NCBI GenBank assembly: GCA_034440635.1
Contig: JAOTON010000893.1
Location: 180,001 to 244,000, forward strand
Reading direction: 5' to 3'
Origin: Lepas anatifera
Lineage: Eukaryota > Arthropoda > Thecostraca > Lepadidae
DNA length: 64,000 nucleotides
Shown: positions 43,300-55,004 of the stretch, in pieces
Position numbering within the stretch: the stretch's first letter is position 1
How the letters are laid out: the number at the start of each line of letters is the position of its first letter
Position numbers and translations under genes: made by a program
Notes under the pieces: model-generated
Told to the model about the DNA's origin: nothing
What the model saw: the letters and a program-made list of their open reading frames with translations, nothing else
Databases searched by the model: none

Positions 43300-46200
43300 G
43301 CATGCGTCATAATAGGTGTTGTAACATTATGCAACGTCATTTAGGGGCTGTCCAGGAGTACCTGTGCTCATCAGGGACACTTATGCTCTCTGGAGGGGCC
43401 TTTGCTTCGATGAGGCACCTGTGCCACCCAGGGGCGCCTTCGCTCCCCAATGGACGCAACCTAGCTATCCAGGGGCATCTTTGCTGTTCCGGGGGTGCCT
43501 TTGATACCCAGTGCCCAAGGGGAGCTTTTCTTATCCAGGTTCACCTTGGTATTTAGGGGCGTATTTTTATTCAAGGTAACCTATACTACCCAGTGGCGCC
43601 TACCCTATGCAAGGGGCGCTTAGGCTATCCAGGGGGCGGCAATTTGCTATACATAGGGCGCCCTTATGCTCTCCATGGGCACCTCATTCAGAGGGTGCCT
43701 CTGATATTCAGGGGCGCTTTTCCTATCAGCAGGGTACCTGTGCCATCTTGGGGCTATTCTTATCAAGGGACGCTGCTGTTATTCAGGAATACCTACACCA
43801 CTGTCGAGGGTCGCCTTTGCTACCCAGAGGCGCCTTTACTTCTTAGGAAGTTTGGAGCCCGTGCTTTAAGGAATGCTTTGGCATCGATTGATTGCTCTAT
43901 TATTGGGCTTAGGTGCGCGTGAACCTTGAGCTCATGTAGCGCCCATATTGTTGCTAAGGAACGCTTATGCTATCAAAGGGCGCCTTTACTATCCAGGGCC
44001 GCTGTTTTATTCAAGGCAGTCTGCTCTATCCACGGGCATCTGATATTTCGGGGGCGGTGCCTAGGTTATTCAGGAGGCGGCTTTTTTCTCCACAGGGGCG
44101 CACTATTGCTTTCCAGGGACGCCGTTACTGCCCAGGGGTGTCTTTCTATCCAGGGGCGCATATGCTGTCTAGATGTATTTTTCAATCACAGACATGATTG
44201 AAATACATGCCCCTACGTTATCCTGGGGTGCTTTTTGTCTCCGGTGAGGCGCTATTTTTCTCTTTCGGCACCAGTTTATTAAAGGGCACCTATGCTGTCC
44301 AGAGAACCTTTGTTATCTGGGGCTGCCTTCGATGTTAAGGGGCGCCTTTGCTACCCAAAGGGAACATTTTACTTTAATGGAGTGCCTATTTCCATCTAAG
44401 CGGCGCATATGCTGTCTTGGAGCGCCTTTGCAAACATGGGGCGCACTTTTCTATCCAGGTGCGCCTTTGCACTTGAGGGGGCGCCTCTGCAATCCAGGAG
44501 GAGCCCAAAATAGATGGAGAATAAAAATTCTGAAATAAGGCGCTCGAACACTGAAATAAAGTGCCTAGTTATCAGAAAGAGGCGCTCATCTGCTTAGCGG
44601 GGAGGACTGCTGGTTGGTGAGGGCAGCGTTCTCGGAAGTGGGGCGCACATACTGAAAAACGACACCCGGTTGCAGCGATGGAGCACTAAGCCTTCAGTTA
44701 TAGGTTAACGAAATGTGGTTTAAGGCAGTCCATGCTCAAATTGAGCGCTCGAGCCCTGTAACAGAGCGCGCGACTGTCGGACAGGTGTGCCAAACCATAG
44801 ACAATAGGGAAACTGAAGATGAAAAGGGACACCTATGATATCCTGGGGGCGCCTGTACTCTCAGGTGAGGCGCTTGTTTTCTTTCTCAGGCGCCTAGTTT
44901 ATCCATGACCGCCTATGCTGTCCAGATCATCTATTTCAAGAAGGGTTAACTTTGCTGTCCAGGGGCGCCTTTGCTATCCAAGGGCGCATATGATATATGT
45001 AGGGCGCTTTATGCAGAGGGCGCCTTGGCTGTCCAAGGGCGCCGTCCTAACCAAAGGCCGCCTTTCACTTCCCTGAAGTGCCTATTTCTATGTAAGGGGT
45101 GCATATATTATCTAGGCCCTGCCCTTGATATACGGAAACGCCATTTTGTCCAGCGGCGCCTTTGCTCTTGAGGGACGCTGCTCCAATCCAGGGTAGCTGA
45201 AGATGGATAAGGGACATCTATATTATACAGGGGGAGCCTGTACTTTCCAATGGGGCGCCCATTTTCCTTCTCAAGCACCTAGTTTATTTAGAGAGCGCCT
45301 AGGCTATCCAAGGGCGCCTTTACTATCGAAGGGGTGCCTTCCTAGGGGCACCTTTGCTGTCCAAAGCACTTGTGTCCAGGGTTGTCTTTGCTGTCCAGTG
45401 GCCTCCAAAAGTGCATATGATATCCGTGGGCGCTTTATCCAATGGGTGCCTGGACTATCAAAGGGCACTTTTTCTATCCAAGGGTTGCATTTATTTTCCT
45501 GAAGTGCCTATTTCTATCTAAGGGGCTCCTATTCTGTCCAGGGCACCTATGTTTCCCAGATTTGCCTTTGCTGTCCAGGGACGCCTTTGCTATCCAAGGA
45601 CACCTTTCTTAACCAAGAGGCGCATTTTGCTTTCCTGGAGCACCTATTTCTATCTAAGGGGCGCATATGTTATCCAGGAGCGCCATTGATACCAGGAGGT
45701 GGCTTTTTGTCCAAGGAAGCCTTTGCTCTTGGGGGGGCGCTGCTTCAATCCAGGGCAGCTGAAGGTGGATAAGGGACATCTATGTTATACAGAGGGAGCC
45801 TGTATTTCCCAGTGGGGCGCTCGTTTTCCTTCTCGGGCTCCTAGTTTATCCAGGGGGCGCCTAGGCTATCCAAAGGCGGCTTTTCTATCGAAGGGGTGCC
45901 TTCCTAGGGGCGCCTTTGCTACCCAGGGGCGCCTTTGCCGTCCACAGCACTTGTGTTATCCAGGGTTGTCTTTGCTGTTCAGGGGCGCCTTTGCTATCCA
46001 AGGGTGCATATGACATCCGTAGGGCGCTTTTTCCAGTGGGCGCCTAGGCTATCAAAGGGCGCCTTTTTCTGCTCAAGGTGAGCATTTTATTTTCCTAAAG
46101 CGCCTACTTCTATCTAAGGGGCGCTTATGCTGTACGGGGTACATATGTTACCAAGATTTGCCTTTGCTGCCCAGGGGCGCCTTTCCTAGCCAAGGGCGCC

Positions 46201-47470
46201 TATCATATCCGTAGGGCGCTTTTTCCAGTGGGCGCCTAGGCTATCAAAGGGCGCCTTTTTCTGCCCAAGGTGAGCATTTTATTTTCCTAAGGCGCCTACT
46301 TCTATCTAAGGGGCGCTTATGCTGTACGGGGTACATATGTTACCAAGATTTGCCTTTGCTGCCCAGGGGCGCCTTTCCTAACCAAGGGCGCCTATCATAT
46401 CCGTAGGGCGCTTTTTCCAGTGGGCGCCTAGGCTATCAAAGGGCGCCTTTTTCTGCTCAAGGTGAGCATTTTATTTTCCTAAAGCGCCTACTTCTATCTA
46501 AGGGGCGCTTATGCTGTATGGGGTACATATGTTACCAAGATTTGCCTTTGCTGCCCAGGGGCGCCTTTCCTAGCCAAGGGCGCTATATATCCGTAGGGCG
46601 CTTTTTCCAGTGGGCGCCTAGGCTATCAATGGGCGCCTTTTTCTGCCCAAGGTGAGCATTTTATTTTCCTAAGGCGCCTACTTCTATCTAAGGGGCGCTT
46701 ATGCTGTACGGGGTACATATGTTACCAAGATTTGCCTTTGCTGCCCAGGGGCGCCTTTCCTAGCCAAGGGCGCATATGATATCCGTAGGGCGCTTCATCC
46801 AGGGGCGCCTAGGATATCCAAAGGCGGGTTTCTATCGAAGGGGTGCCTTCCTAGGGGCGCCTTTGCTACCCAGGGGCGCCTTTGCCGTCCACAGCACTTG
46901 TGTTATCCAGGGTTGTCTTTGCTGTCCAGGGGCGCCTTTGCTATCCAAGCGTGCATATGGCATCCGTAGGGCGCTTTTTCCACTGGGCGCTTAGGCTATC
47001 AAAGGGCGTCTTTTTCTGCCCAAGGTGAGCATTTAATTTTCCTAAAGCGCCTACTTCTATCTCAGGGGCGCTTATGCTGTCCTGGGTACATATGTTACCA
47101 AGATTTCCCTTTGCTGCCCAGGGGCGCCTTTCCTAGCCAAGGGCGCATATGATATCCGTAGGGCGCTTCATCCAGGGGGCGTCTAGGCTACCTAGGGGCG
47201 CTTCATCCAGGGGGGCGCCTAGGCTACTCAGGGGTGTATTAGTTCCCCATGGCGCAATCTTGCTATCTAGTGGCGCCTTTTCTTTGCCGGGGCGCTTTTG
47301 TTAGCTTTCTAAATTTCATCTGCAACATTTTACTGGGGCGCAAAAGACCAGTAAAGGCGTCTAAGGTTTGGGCAGGGGCGCTTTGCCATGGTTTTAAGGA
47401 GTATGTGTTAATTCAAGTGGAATAAGTGGTATCTACCACCTTGGCGCACGAGATGGGTACAGGCGCGCCA
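43300..47470 (+). repeat. GGGGCGCCTTTGCTATCCA minisatellite, 4.2 kb
   Basis: Units of roughly 20-35 bp built on GGGGCGCCTTTGCTATCCAG, strongly diverged in the first half. From 46036 a 192-bp higher-order unit is repeated (starts at 46036, 46228, 46420 and 46610) with very few differences, then more loosely to about 47160. All open frames here are repeat translations. Confidence 0.92.
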
Positions 47471-47503
47471 CTCATATCGGGCGCCTTCGGCGCCCGATAT
47501 GAG
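47471..47503. other. Perfect 15-bp hairpin near the hAT right end
   Basis: CTCATATCGGGCGCC, loop TTC, then its exact complement. It lies 74 bp inside the hAT right end. Confidence 0.9.
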
Positions 47504-47815
47504 CTGAGCTATACTGGGGCGCTTGGGAGCTAAGGGGGGGGCCCGGGCCCCTGGGCCCCCCCTTGGATCCGTCACTGCTGGGGATATCAAACCTCTTTCC
47601 AGAATCTGAGTGCGCCTCTGGTCTGGGTACCACTTTTCGAAATGTCATAGAAATATCCCCAAATTCTGCAAGAAAATCCCTAGAGATGAAACAGACGGAA
47701 GGAGGGGAAGTTTGAGTAGTGTTAAGTGGTACCCAGACCAGAGGTGCACTCAGATTCAGGAAAGAGGGGTGATATCCCCAGACTAGGAAATAGGGACCAA
47801 GGGCATACACAATTG

Positions 47816-47976
47816 AACTGACCTGACCTGACCTAAACCTGACCTGACCTGACCCAACCCAACCCAAACTAACCTAACCTAACCTAACCTAACCTAACCT
47901 AACCTAACCTAACCGTACCTTACCTAACCTAACCTAACCTAACCTAACCTTACCTAACCTAACCTAACCTAACCCT
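47816..47976 (-). repeat. TCAGG then TTAGG array (CCTGA/CCTAA strand)
   Basis: The right arm array of foldback copy 2, with a few CCCAA and CCTTA variants. Confidence 0.93.
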
Positions 47977-48181
47977 CATAGCCTCCTATTATCAGGTGCC
48001 TTAGCACGCCTCTGCGTTATCATGCACCCCACTCTCATGCATCTGAGCACGCCTCTTTGGACCTTTTGAATGTTTGACTTTTTTAAGTTAGACATTTTGA
48101 GCAGTAGAACATATGAACTGTAGACCTTCTGATGTGATACTTTTGAATCATGAGATGTGATCCACCTACTGCGATAATACC

Positions 48182-48969
48182 TTGACTATATTCCAAGCTG
48201 TTTACTGACTAAATTAAAAGGAAATGCTTACATGTATCAATTCAGGGACAATGTGAAGGATTTTTATTCATTCACCGCCATTCTGCCATGATATTCTGAA
48301 AAGTTTTAGCTGAAAACTTGTCACTGCTCTCTCCTCTATTCATAAACATTATTGGAACTCAATTGTGAGGCTTGTTACAGCATAAAGTGGTTTTTAAAAG
48401 TGCAACCATGGAGGAAAAGTCTGATATGAGTGGGCTTATTTCATCCCGATTCTTTTAGCTGCCATGTGCATACCTCTATCTCGAATGCCCATTGTTTTAT
48501 AAGGTGATGCTGGTCATTATCTGAAGTAAGCTTGCATCATAAGCAAGGCATGTTCTGCTGAATGATTAAGATAGCTGAGGCTACTGATGCCGCATGCACC
48601 TTTTTAATATGGTTTTGGGTGCAACCAAAACTTTTTCCAGGATAAATTGGCTTAAAATATGTATTTGAGACAGCTTTAAAGTAAATAAATGCTGTATCCT
48701 GTTGTTTATGGTTTTCCATGATACAGTGCCTTCCCGGGCTTGATACGCCATTTCTACCACAAACCGGGCTTGTGACGGGCTTCTAAAATTCCCCAGCAGC
48801 AGACTGGGCCTGGGCCTGCAAAATTGCCAGAAACTCCCACCTCTATTATTTATGCAACAGAAGGGCACTGGTCCCATAGCACACACACTGGAGAGGGGTC
48901 TGGCACTAACAACCACTGGAGAGGGGGCCTGATAGGCCTCCCAAGATCTCGGAAACTAAGAGGAGTAGA
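48182..48969. other. No gene recognised
   Basis: Unique-looking AT-rich sequence; open frames are short and unrecognised. Confidence 0.45.
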
Positions 48970-49550
48970 AAAACACAGTTTGAAGAGTGGGTGGGGGCCA
49001 TGAGTAACTACATCATGACCAATTATTATTGACCTAGGTCAATATCTTAAAGACCAAGCGAGGTTATAAGGGTCAAATATTGGCTATGCTGTGGACCGCG
49101 TGGAAAATGCTGTTATTATGCGGGAAAAAGGGGGAATAATCTAAAGGCGGACCAGGGTCATAGAGGAAGGTCGCAAAGAAACTTCCCTACAGATTTTGTG
49201 TCTAGGTCATTCAAGGTCATTGACCTATTAGGTCACAATATAATATACTACTTATAATGTACATACATTATAACTAACATTATAGCAACTGAAGTGCTTG
49301 GCAGTAAAAGAGGACTGACCTTTCCCAATGACCTTTGACCTTGACCTTTGACTTTGGCCTTTGCATTGAGGTACCTTAAATATGACGTCATAGCATAATA
49401 TACATCAGACTGGGAAACATCATTTGACCGGAAGCACTGAGGCCAGTGACCTTAAAAGTGCTGATGTGACCTTTACCTGTGACCTTTGACCTTGGCCTTT
49501 ATGTAAGGAGACCTTGACATACCATCCCAGTTATATGGCGTTATGACGTC
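48970..49550. repeat. AGGTCA-rich block without clear ends
   Basis: Repeated TTGACCTAGGTCAA, AAGGTCATTGACCTATTAGG and GACCTTTGACCTTG words. Related to 43090-43290. Confidence 0.6.
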
Positions 49551-49899
49551 ACCACTCGGTCTCCAATGCAAGTGAACTGGTCCGACTGCGGGATTACGAT
49601 GATCTCAAAATGCAGGTCCGGCTTTGAAAGGCTGTAAATAAAAAATCGACCAATTTTCAAAATTATTTCGCCCATGGCCGTGCCATTAGATTCTGTTAAA
49701 TGTGTCCGAGTATCGTTTTGCGGCCACGAGAGGTTTTCCGGCCACCTGGGAAAAACAGGTGGGGGGCCTCCGAGGGCCCCCTCAAGTGCACGGTTAATGA
49801 AGAAAATCCAGAATGTGAATGCCGGGTGGCTAAAATCAGCCCACAGCTTGAAATAAGAAATGTCTACCGAACCATGAAATTTAGGATATTGTAACGAGC

Positions 49900-50781
49900 T
49901 TCCTGTGCATTTTGTCAGGAATAACGGCCTGCTTAGTGCTCCAAACGTTCGGAAAATTGGTGATTTTACTGTCAAATTTCGCGACTTTAATCTGGTTCCA
50001 TCTATGACTGTCAAAAATCTCGGACTGACCTTCGACCGCGCCCTCACCTGGAATTCTCGCATTTCTCTTCTCACTCGTCAATGCTTTGGAATTCTGAGTG
50101 GTTTGTCACATCTGAGGCGCTGCTTGCCTCCCAGAGTCATCTCGCCGATAGGCAGTTCACTGGTTATTTCCCGTGTCCGATATTGCATCAGTGTTTTTGG
50201 CAACGGAACTCATATCAAAAGATAATTATGCAGCAAAGACAATTTTCGGCCGCAGAAAATTTGAACATGTCTCTGGTTTATAAGAGGAACTTGACTGGCT
50301 GTCGGCGGGAGAGCTGGTGAGGTACCACACGCTTGCACTTGTATACAAGACAGTGTGTCTCGGGGAGCCAGAGGAGCTGGCCCGGGAATTCGTGCGTGTC
50401 GGCTCTATACGGGACCGTACCACCAGACAAGACGCAAATATTGTTGTGCCAAGCTCTCTTACTGGAATGGGCCAAAGTAGGTTCAGCTCCAGGGGGCCTC
50501 CCTTTATAATGAGCTGCCTGAGGAGCTGAGTGTTTTACCGGCCCGCTTTTTTGTCGTGCCCTTAAAAAGTATATAATAGCAGAGCGGGATCAGATGCGCT
50601 GAGCGAGTGGTGTTTGTGTGGTATGCTTTGTCTTTTTAACGATGTTTTTATATAATCCTGTTTACATGATTTTAATGTCGTGTGTGTGTCTCCTTCTTAC
50701 TATTCCAACTGACGTGGGGTGGCAGAAGCCATGGATGACCGTGGAAGACTGAATAAAGTCTTCGTCTTTGTCTTTGTCTTT
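49900..50781 (+). pseudogene. Non-LTR retrotransposon C-terminal fragment with (GTCTTT)n tail
   Basis: The plus frame from 49905 encodes the RT thumb region (VPSMTVKNLGLTFDRALTWN, then CFGILSGLSHLRRCLPP and SRVRYCISVFGN). Later frames give LVYKTVCLGEPEELA and VVPSSLTGMGQSRFS. It ends in CTTTGTCTTTGTCTTTG at 50757-50781, a 3' microsatellite tail. 5'-truncated and frameshifted. Confidence 0.75.
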
Positions 50782-51299
50782 GCTTATGCTCTAATGTGGG
50801 TGGTAGTATTGAAAGAAACATTTTCCGGATTGACTAAATGTTTTCGGGCCAGTGGCTCCACGCTTAAGATTGTCTGATCAGCAAGAAAAACTGGTGCGCT
50901 ACCCAGCACCTTTCATCTGAGCGTCGCTCAGTGCGAAGCGGAAAGTTCCACCGTCCCCGAGCAGCACATATACGTGAGACGATAGCGTGCTCGGTGGCGC
51001 GACAAATTCACGCGTTTTCTTTATGCAACCTCGAGTTAGCCGTCAGGAGTCAGCTTGAAATGAAGTTCCCCGGCGTGAAGCGTCGGAGACAATGGAGAAT
51101 ACCACTGGCAATACGTTAGCTGAGAGGACAAGAGAACGTTTTGCAAGTGACTCTATTTAAGAACGTCACTTTAACATGTAGTCAAGGTAATGACCAGGGG
51201 TATGGAACTAAGGAGGCGCTGGGCTATCCTCCAGCTTTTATAGTCAGGTAAAGAGTGCTCCACGTGCTCAGGATCTCAATGAAACCTTTTTTTTGTCTT
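50782..51299. other. No gene recognised
   Basis: Unique-looking sequence between two mobile elements; a 62-codon frame at 50931 resembles nothing known. Confidence 0.45.
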
Positions 51300-52338
51300 T
51301 TAACCCTCGCTCCACCGGGGGGCATCGATGGGCTCCTAATGTTTTTTTGGGATAGCAGAAAAAACAACGAGGCACAGCACCGCGGTTGAAGGCTCTATCT
51401 CTCACCCCATCATTTTCCCACCATCCCTGAAATATTTTACCCTGGGTCACCCAAGTTCAGGTCACCAGGCGAGATCAACCAAGGTCACCTCACTTCAACT
51501 TTTTGAGCTCTATAAGAGCTACGTTTCTCTGTCGACCGATTTGAAACTTCCTACAGTTCTTGACCCCGCCAGGGTCTACATGATGTATATTCTGGATTTT
51601 TCGATTTCGTGACCAGAGGTTAGCTCACGAGGTGACCTCTCCCTTGAAAAAACATTGGAAAAAGCGGTCTTACGATCTAAAAGCCACAAAAAACTATTGC
51701 AAATGCTCGGCTTGCTCAGAAAAGCGTTCTTGGACACCCTTTTACGGATCCCAGGGGTAAAATTTTCCCTTTGGCTTCTCTGAGGTCATCCAAGGTCACC
51801 AGGGGTAAAAAACAGGGTCAAATCTTGACAATAACTTTTGACCTAATTAAGCTAGAAGGATGAATCAAACACCATCGTGTATGTTTCATCACTGGCTTTC
51901 ATTTGATATACGACAAGGTCACTTTCTGACCTTTGGTAACCTCAGGTCATATGAGGTCACGAGGCGACCTCTGGAGGTCAAACCACTGGCGAGAGGTCAT
52001 TACTTTCCACATAGCGGAAAAAGGTCTGACATTTTCCTATCCAATGTAGTTGACCAGATCTCAATAGCCCTAATGGCACAAGAGTTATGCCCAGTCTTCT
52101 TAAGCTTTGCATATTTGAATGAAAATAGCCTATCGTGACCTTACTTGACCTCTGGAGGTCCAACCATTGACCTGAGCGCTTAAAAATGTGAGTAATTTCG
52201 TACTGAATTCACGCGAGCTTTCTAATGCACTTTGCAGATTTGCGCTAGCCCCCATATTTTTGGAGTTTGAGGGGGGCCATCGATGGCCCCCGGTGGGGTG
52301 AAGATGGCGCTGGACCCCCGGTGGGGCGTGGGGGTTAA
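51300..52338. mobile_element. TTAA-flanked element, type C, inverted copy
   Basis: It starts TTAACCCTCGCTCCACCGGG and ends CCCGGTGGGGCGTGGGGGTTAA (22 nt; outer 8 GGGGTTAA). It aligns end to end with the reverse complement of 30485-31509, including the CCATCGATGG palindromes and the TGACCTCTGGAGGTC-type sites. Confidence 0.85.
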
Positions 52339-52694
52339 AATCATTTTTACCATGTATTTCCAATGGAGATGTCACGGCTCGTACCTGACCTGAGGTCATC
52401 GATATAAAAAATACCGAAACATATTTTAGAGAACTCGGTGGGCCTATTATGTGTATGAGTTTCAATCGGATAAGTTCAATCTGTTCCGATCTTAAACTTT
52501 TGGGGTCAAGTCACTTGACTTGTACTGGTGACCTGCCCTGAGATGACCTGACCTTAAAATTTTGACAAAAGTTGTAAAAATGATGAGCAAGAAGGTATAC
52601 CAAGCACGGCGGCGCTATGCGGCACCGTTTGTGTGCTGTCTCCGAAAAACCCGAGGGGGGGCGGGTACCCGCCACCCGTCAATGCGCGTGTTAA
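52335..52694. mobile_element. TTAA element, type B, lacking its left inverted end
   Basis: The right end CCCGTCAATGCGCGTGTTAA is identical to 30469-30488, and GCGGGTACCCGCC precedes it in both. The left boundary is the TTAA shared with the type C element, so the adjacent B-C arrangement at 29912-31509 recurs here. Confidence 0.7.
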
Positions 52695-52916
52695 ATCCCA
52701 CTCTTCTGTTATGCTCAACTTTTCAGACCTGTTGAGCAGCGACTCGGATTCCGAATTGGTTTTGAATCGGCTCCACTTTTGCTCGAGTCAGAATCGAGTC
52801 AGCCTCACTTCAGAGTGTAGTTTGAGCCTGTCAATTCAATTTCTCGGCTAATTGGGATGAGTCAGAATCAAAGTCAGTGACCAAGTCGTGAGCGAGAGCT
52901 GATTGAACTCAATTTC

Positions 52917-55004
52917 TTAACACCCGCCGCGGTGGGCCTCCGAGCCATCTTCGCCCTCTTCACCCTCGCCCCGGTGGGGGTGTCTCAACACCCTTCCCCG
53001 GGTTTTTTCCGGCTATACGTAAAAATGCCGGGGCGAAGCGGCGCCGTAGTTGGTGCACCCTATTCGTAATTAATTCTTCAAACTTTTCCAGAATTTCAAG
53101 GTTGCGTCATCCCAGGTTAGGTCAACAGTGCAGGTCAAGTTACCTCACCTCCAAAAATTTCAAGATGGCATAAGTAAGAACGGGGTGAAATGCATGGGGA
53201 AACGAAAATTAAGGGAAAATTGCTTTATCTCTGTTGATGCAGCATAGAATACCTTCGCATTTTCCAAAGCGTAGTAGCCCATGCCCCTCTCCAGGCTCAT
53301 GTTGCAAGATTGGAACTGTGATTTATGAGAGTTCCTCTTGGATTACTTTAACCCGCGCGGGGCTGGTGGTGTAAATTTTACCCCCCCCTGTTATCTCCCG
53401 AACTAATGGTCCGATGTGGAAAATTCAAACGCCAATCGAAAGATCTCATCACGAACAACTAAAAACATGTACTTAATTTAAAGTTTGAGGTCAAGGTCAA
53501 GGTCAAACTGAGGTCAGCTGTCAAAAGCGTGGTTTTTGAGGTTGCAATGCTACGGAGATCAGGCAATGGAAGCTATGAGCTTCATACTTCATGGAAAGCC
53601 TTCACTTGAATGCAGCAAGGTGCTTTGAGACCGTTAGGCTGGTGGCATGACCGGGTCAGGTCAAGATGAGGTCACTAAATGTCACCATATTTTTGTATCC
53701 AAATGTGGTCATGCGATAAATGTTTTTGAGCCATTTTGCATGCAAAATTCAGCTATGATGTTCAGAGAATCATATCTGAAATACTCTGGTCTCAACTTGC
53801 ACAGCCGGGGTCAAGGTAGGTCATCAGAGGTCAACTTTTAAGTTCATACTTTTTGCCAAATGACACATGATTTTGGACCTGTTTTGTCTCAGGAACACTA
53901 TAAAAGTAGTGTAAAGCGTGTACGAGGTCATCCTGGGTCATCCTGGGTCACTATGATTCACTAAATAAAGACAGTATTGATCAGCCCTAAAAATCAGAGC
54001 GTGAGTCGCTGAGCTTTCGCAGCTCTCAAGGCTAAAGTTATAAAGCTAGAGACTCAAAATTTGTCATGCATATGCACTGTATGGTGTTTTACCAATAAAT
54101 TTCGGTTTTTGAAAAATCTTGAAAATTTTAGAAATTTTGTAACTTTTTCTTAAAAAAATTTAAAAAAACTCCCAAAACCAAAATTTTGAAAATCCTAGAT
54201 AGCCATTTTGAAGACCACAATAATGCCTATCGTTTGATGCAAGAAAATTGGAAATCAGTTAAGAACTGTAGCTTCAGCAGCTCTTTAAACATTGCGCGTT
54301 TTTTGTCCAAAAATCGCCTGTAGTGACGTCACATTTTTGCTTATTTCTCAAAAAGTTTTCAACCGATTTCATTTTTATTTGGCAGAAATGTGTAAAATTT
54401 ATGTAAGCAAAGGTACTGAAAATGTGGCGGCGCTGCGCGCCGCCGTTTTTGAGATATCGCAAAAATTCGCGAGGGGGGTAAAATTTACCCCCAGCCCCGC
54501 GCGGGTTAACAGCTAGGCCTGGGTCAATAATTTCGCAGGGAATGATAATAAATATTTTTTTTATTTTGATACCATGACGTTTGGATTGTTATTGCAAGTT
54601 GATTGATATAAATGTTGATTATGCTAGATCAGATGATGACTTTGACCTGACCTTAGGTCACGTCACTTCTATGCTTTGATCTAGTAAAGTATATATACGT
54701 GGCTCGATTTTCCGTAAAAGAGGAGGCGCATGGTGCCTTACAATCGATTCTAACCTAACTCTGTCAGACGATAGGGCCCAGAAACTCTCCTCTGCCCTAT
54801 CACCTTCTTTGACCTGTCATGACCTCAATATTGGTCTGAGACAAAAAGTAACTGATATAGTTTATTGGCCAATTCTTATGAGCTACCCGCCAGTGTTTGC
54901 GTTTTTTCTCTATCCTACATAGGAGCCGAGTTCGAGGGGGGTGTTTAAACCCCTTCCACACCAGGGAGGAAGGTGGCTCGGAGACCCGCGGGGGCGGATG
55001 TTAT
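52917..55004. mobile_element. TTAA element, type G, containing a nested TTAA element
   Basis: Left TTAACACCCGCCGCGGTGGG (52917); the right end read inward is TAACATCCGCCCCCGCGGGT from 55003, with the outer TTAA decayed. Subterminal GAGCCATCTTCGCCC and GGAAGGTGGCTC agree. Interior AGGTCA-rich; element 53348-54509 is inserted within. Confidence 0.65.
53348..54509. mobile_element. TTAA element, type H, 1.16 kb, long inverted repeats
   Basis: Ends TTAACCCGCGCGGGGCTGG (both sides, from the right read as complement) then GTAAATTTTACCCCCC. TTAA at 53348-53351 and 54506-54509. The interior has AGGTCA repeats and a GGCGGCGCTGCGCGCCGCCG palindrome (54426-54445). Confidence 0.88.

Larger units (their letters stand above)
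40589..47577. mobile_element. hAT-like element, 6989 bp, perfect 8-bp duplication, no transposase
   Basis: Ends CAGTGACGGATCTAGG and GATCCGTCACTG are inverted (12 bp perfect, then AAGGGGGGCCCAGG on both sides after a small indel). Flanking CTGGGGAT occurs at 40581-40588 and 47578-47585, and removing the insert restores the foldback inner arm (AGTCTGGGGATATCA). The interior holds a smaller hAT element, degenerate minisatellites, an AGGTCA block, a GGCGCC minisatellite and a terminal hairpin. No transposase frame. Confidence 0.92.
32883..48181. mobile_element. Foldback element, copy 2, split by two nested 7-kb insertions
   Basis: Left arm 32883-33090 and right arm 47977-48181 are inverted copies that begin GGTATTATCGCAGTAGGTGG and match copy 1 at 21487-22412. 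The parts are left outer arm, TTAGG array (33091-33293), insertion 33294-40388, TTAGG/TCAGG array (40389-40550), left inner arm start (40551-40588), insertion 40589-47577, inner arms and centre (47578-47815), CCTGA/CCTAA array, right outer arm. Removing both insertions leaves about 1.2 kb arranged exactly as copy 1. Confidence 0.85.

Noticed and set aside
43302..46994. Open frames in the GGCGCC array (SKGAFAIQGRL-type repeats)
   Set aside because: Repeat translations of a short minisatellite unit; stops occur wherever units drift.
42300..54700. Regularly spaced AGGTCA repeats as a CRISPR-like or regulatory array
   Set aside because: Spacing is irregular, the context is TTAA-bounded mobile elements, and the genome is eukaryotic.
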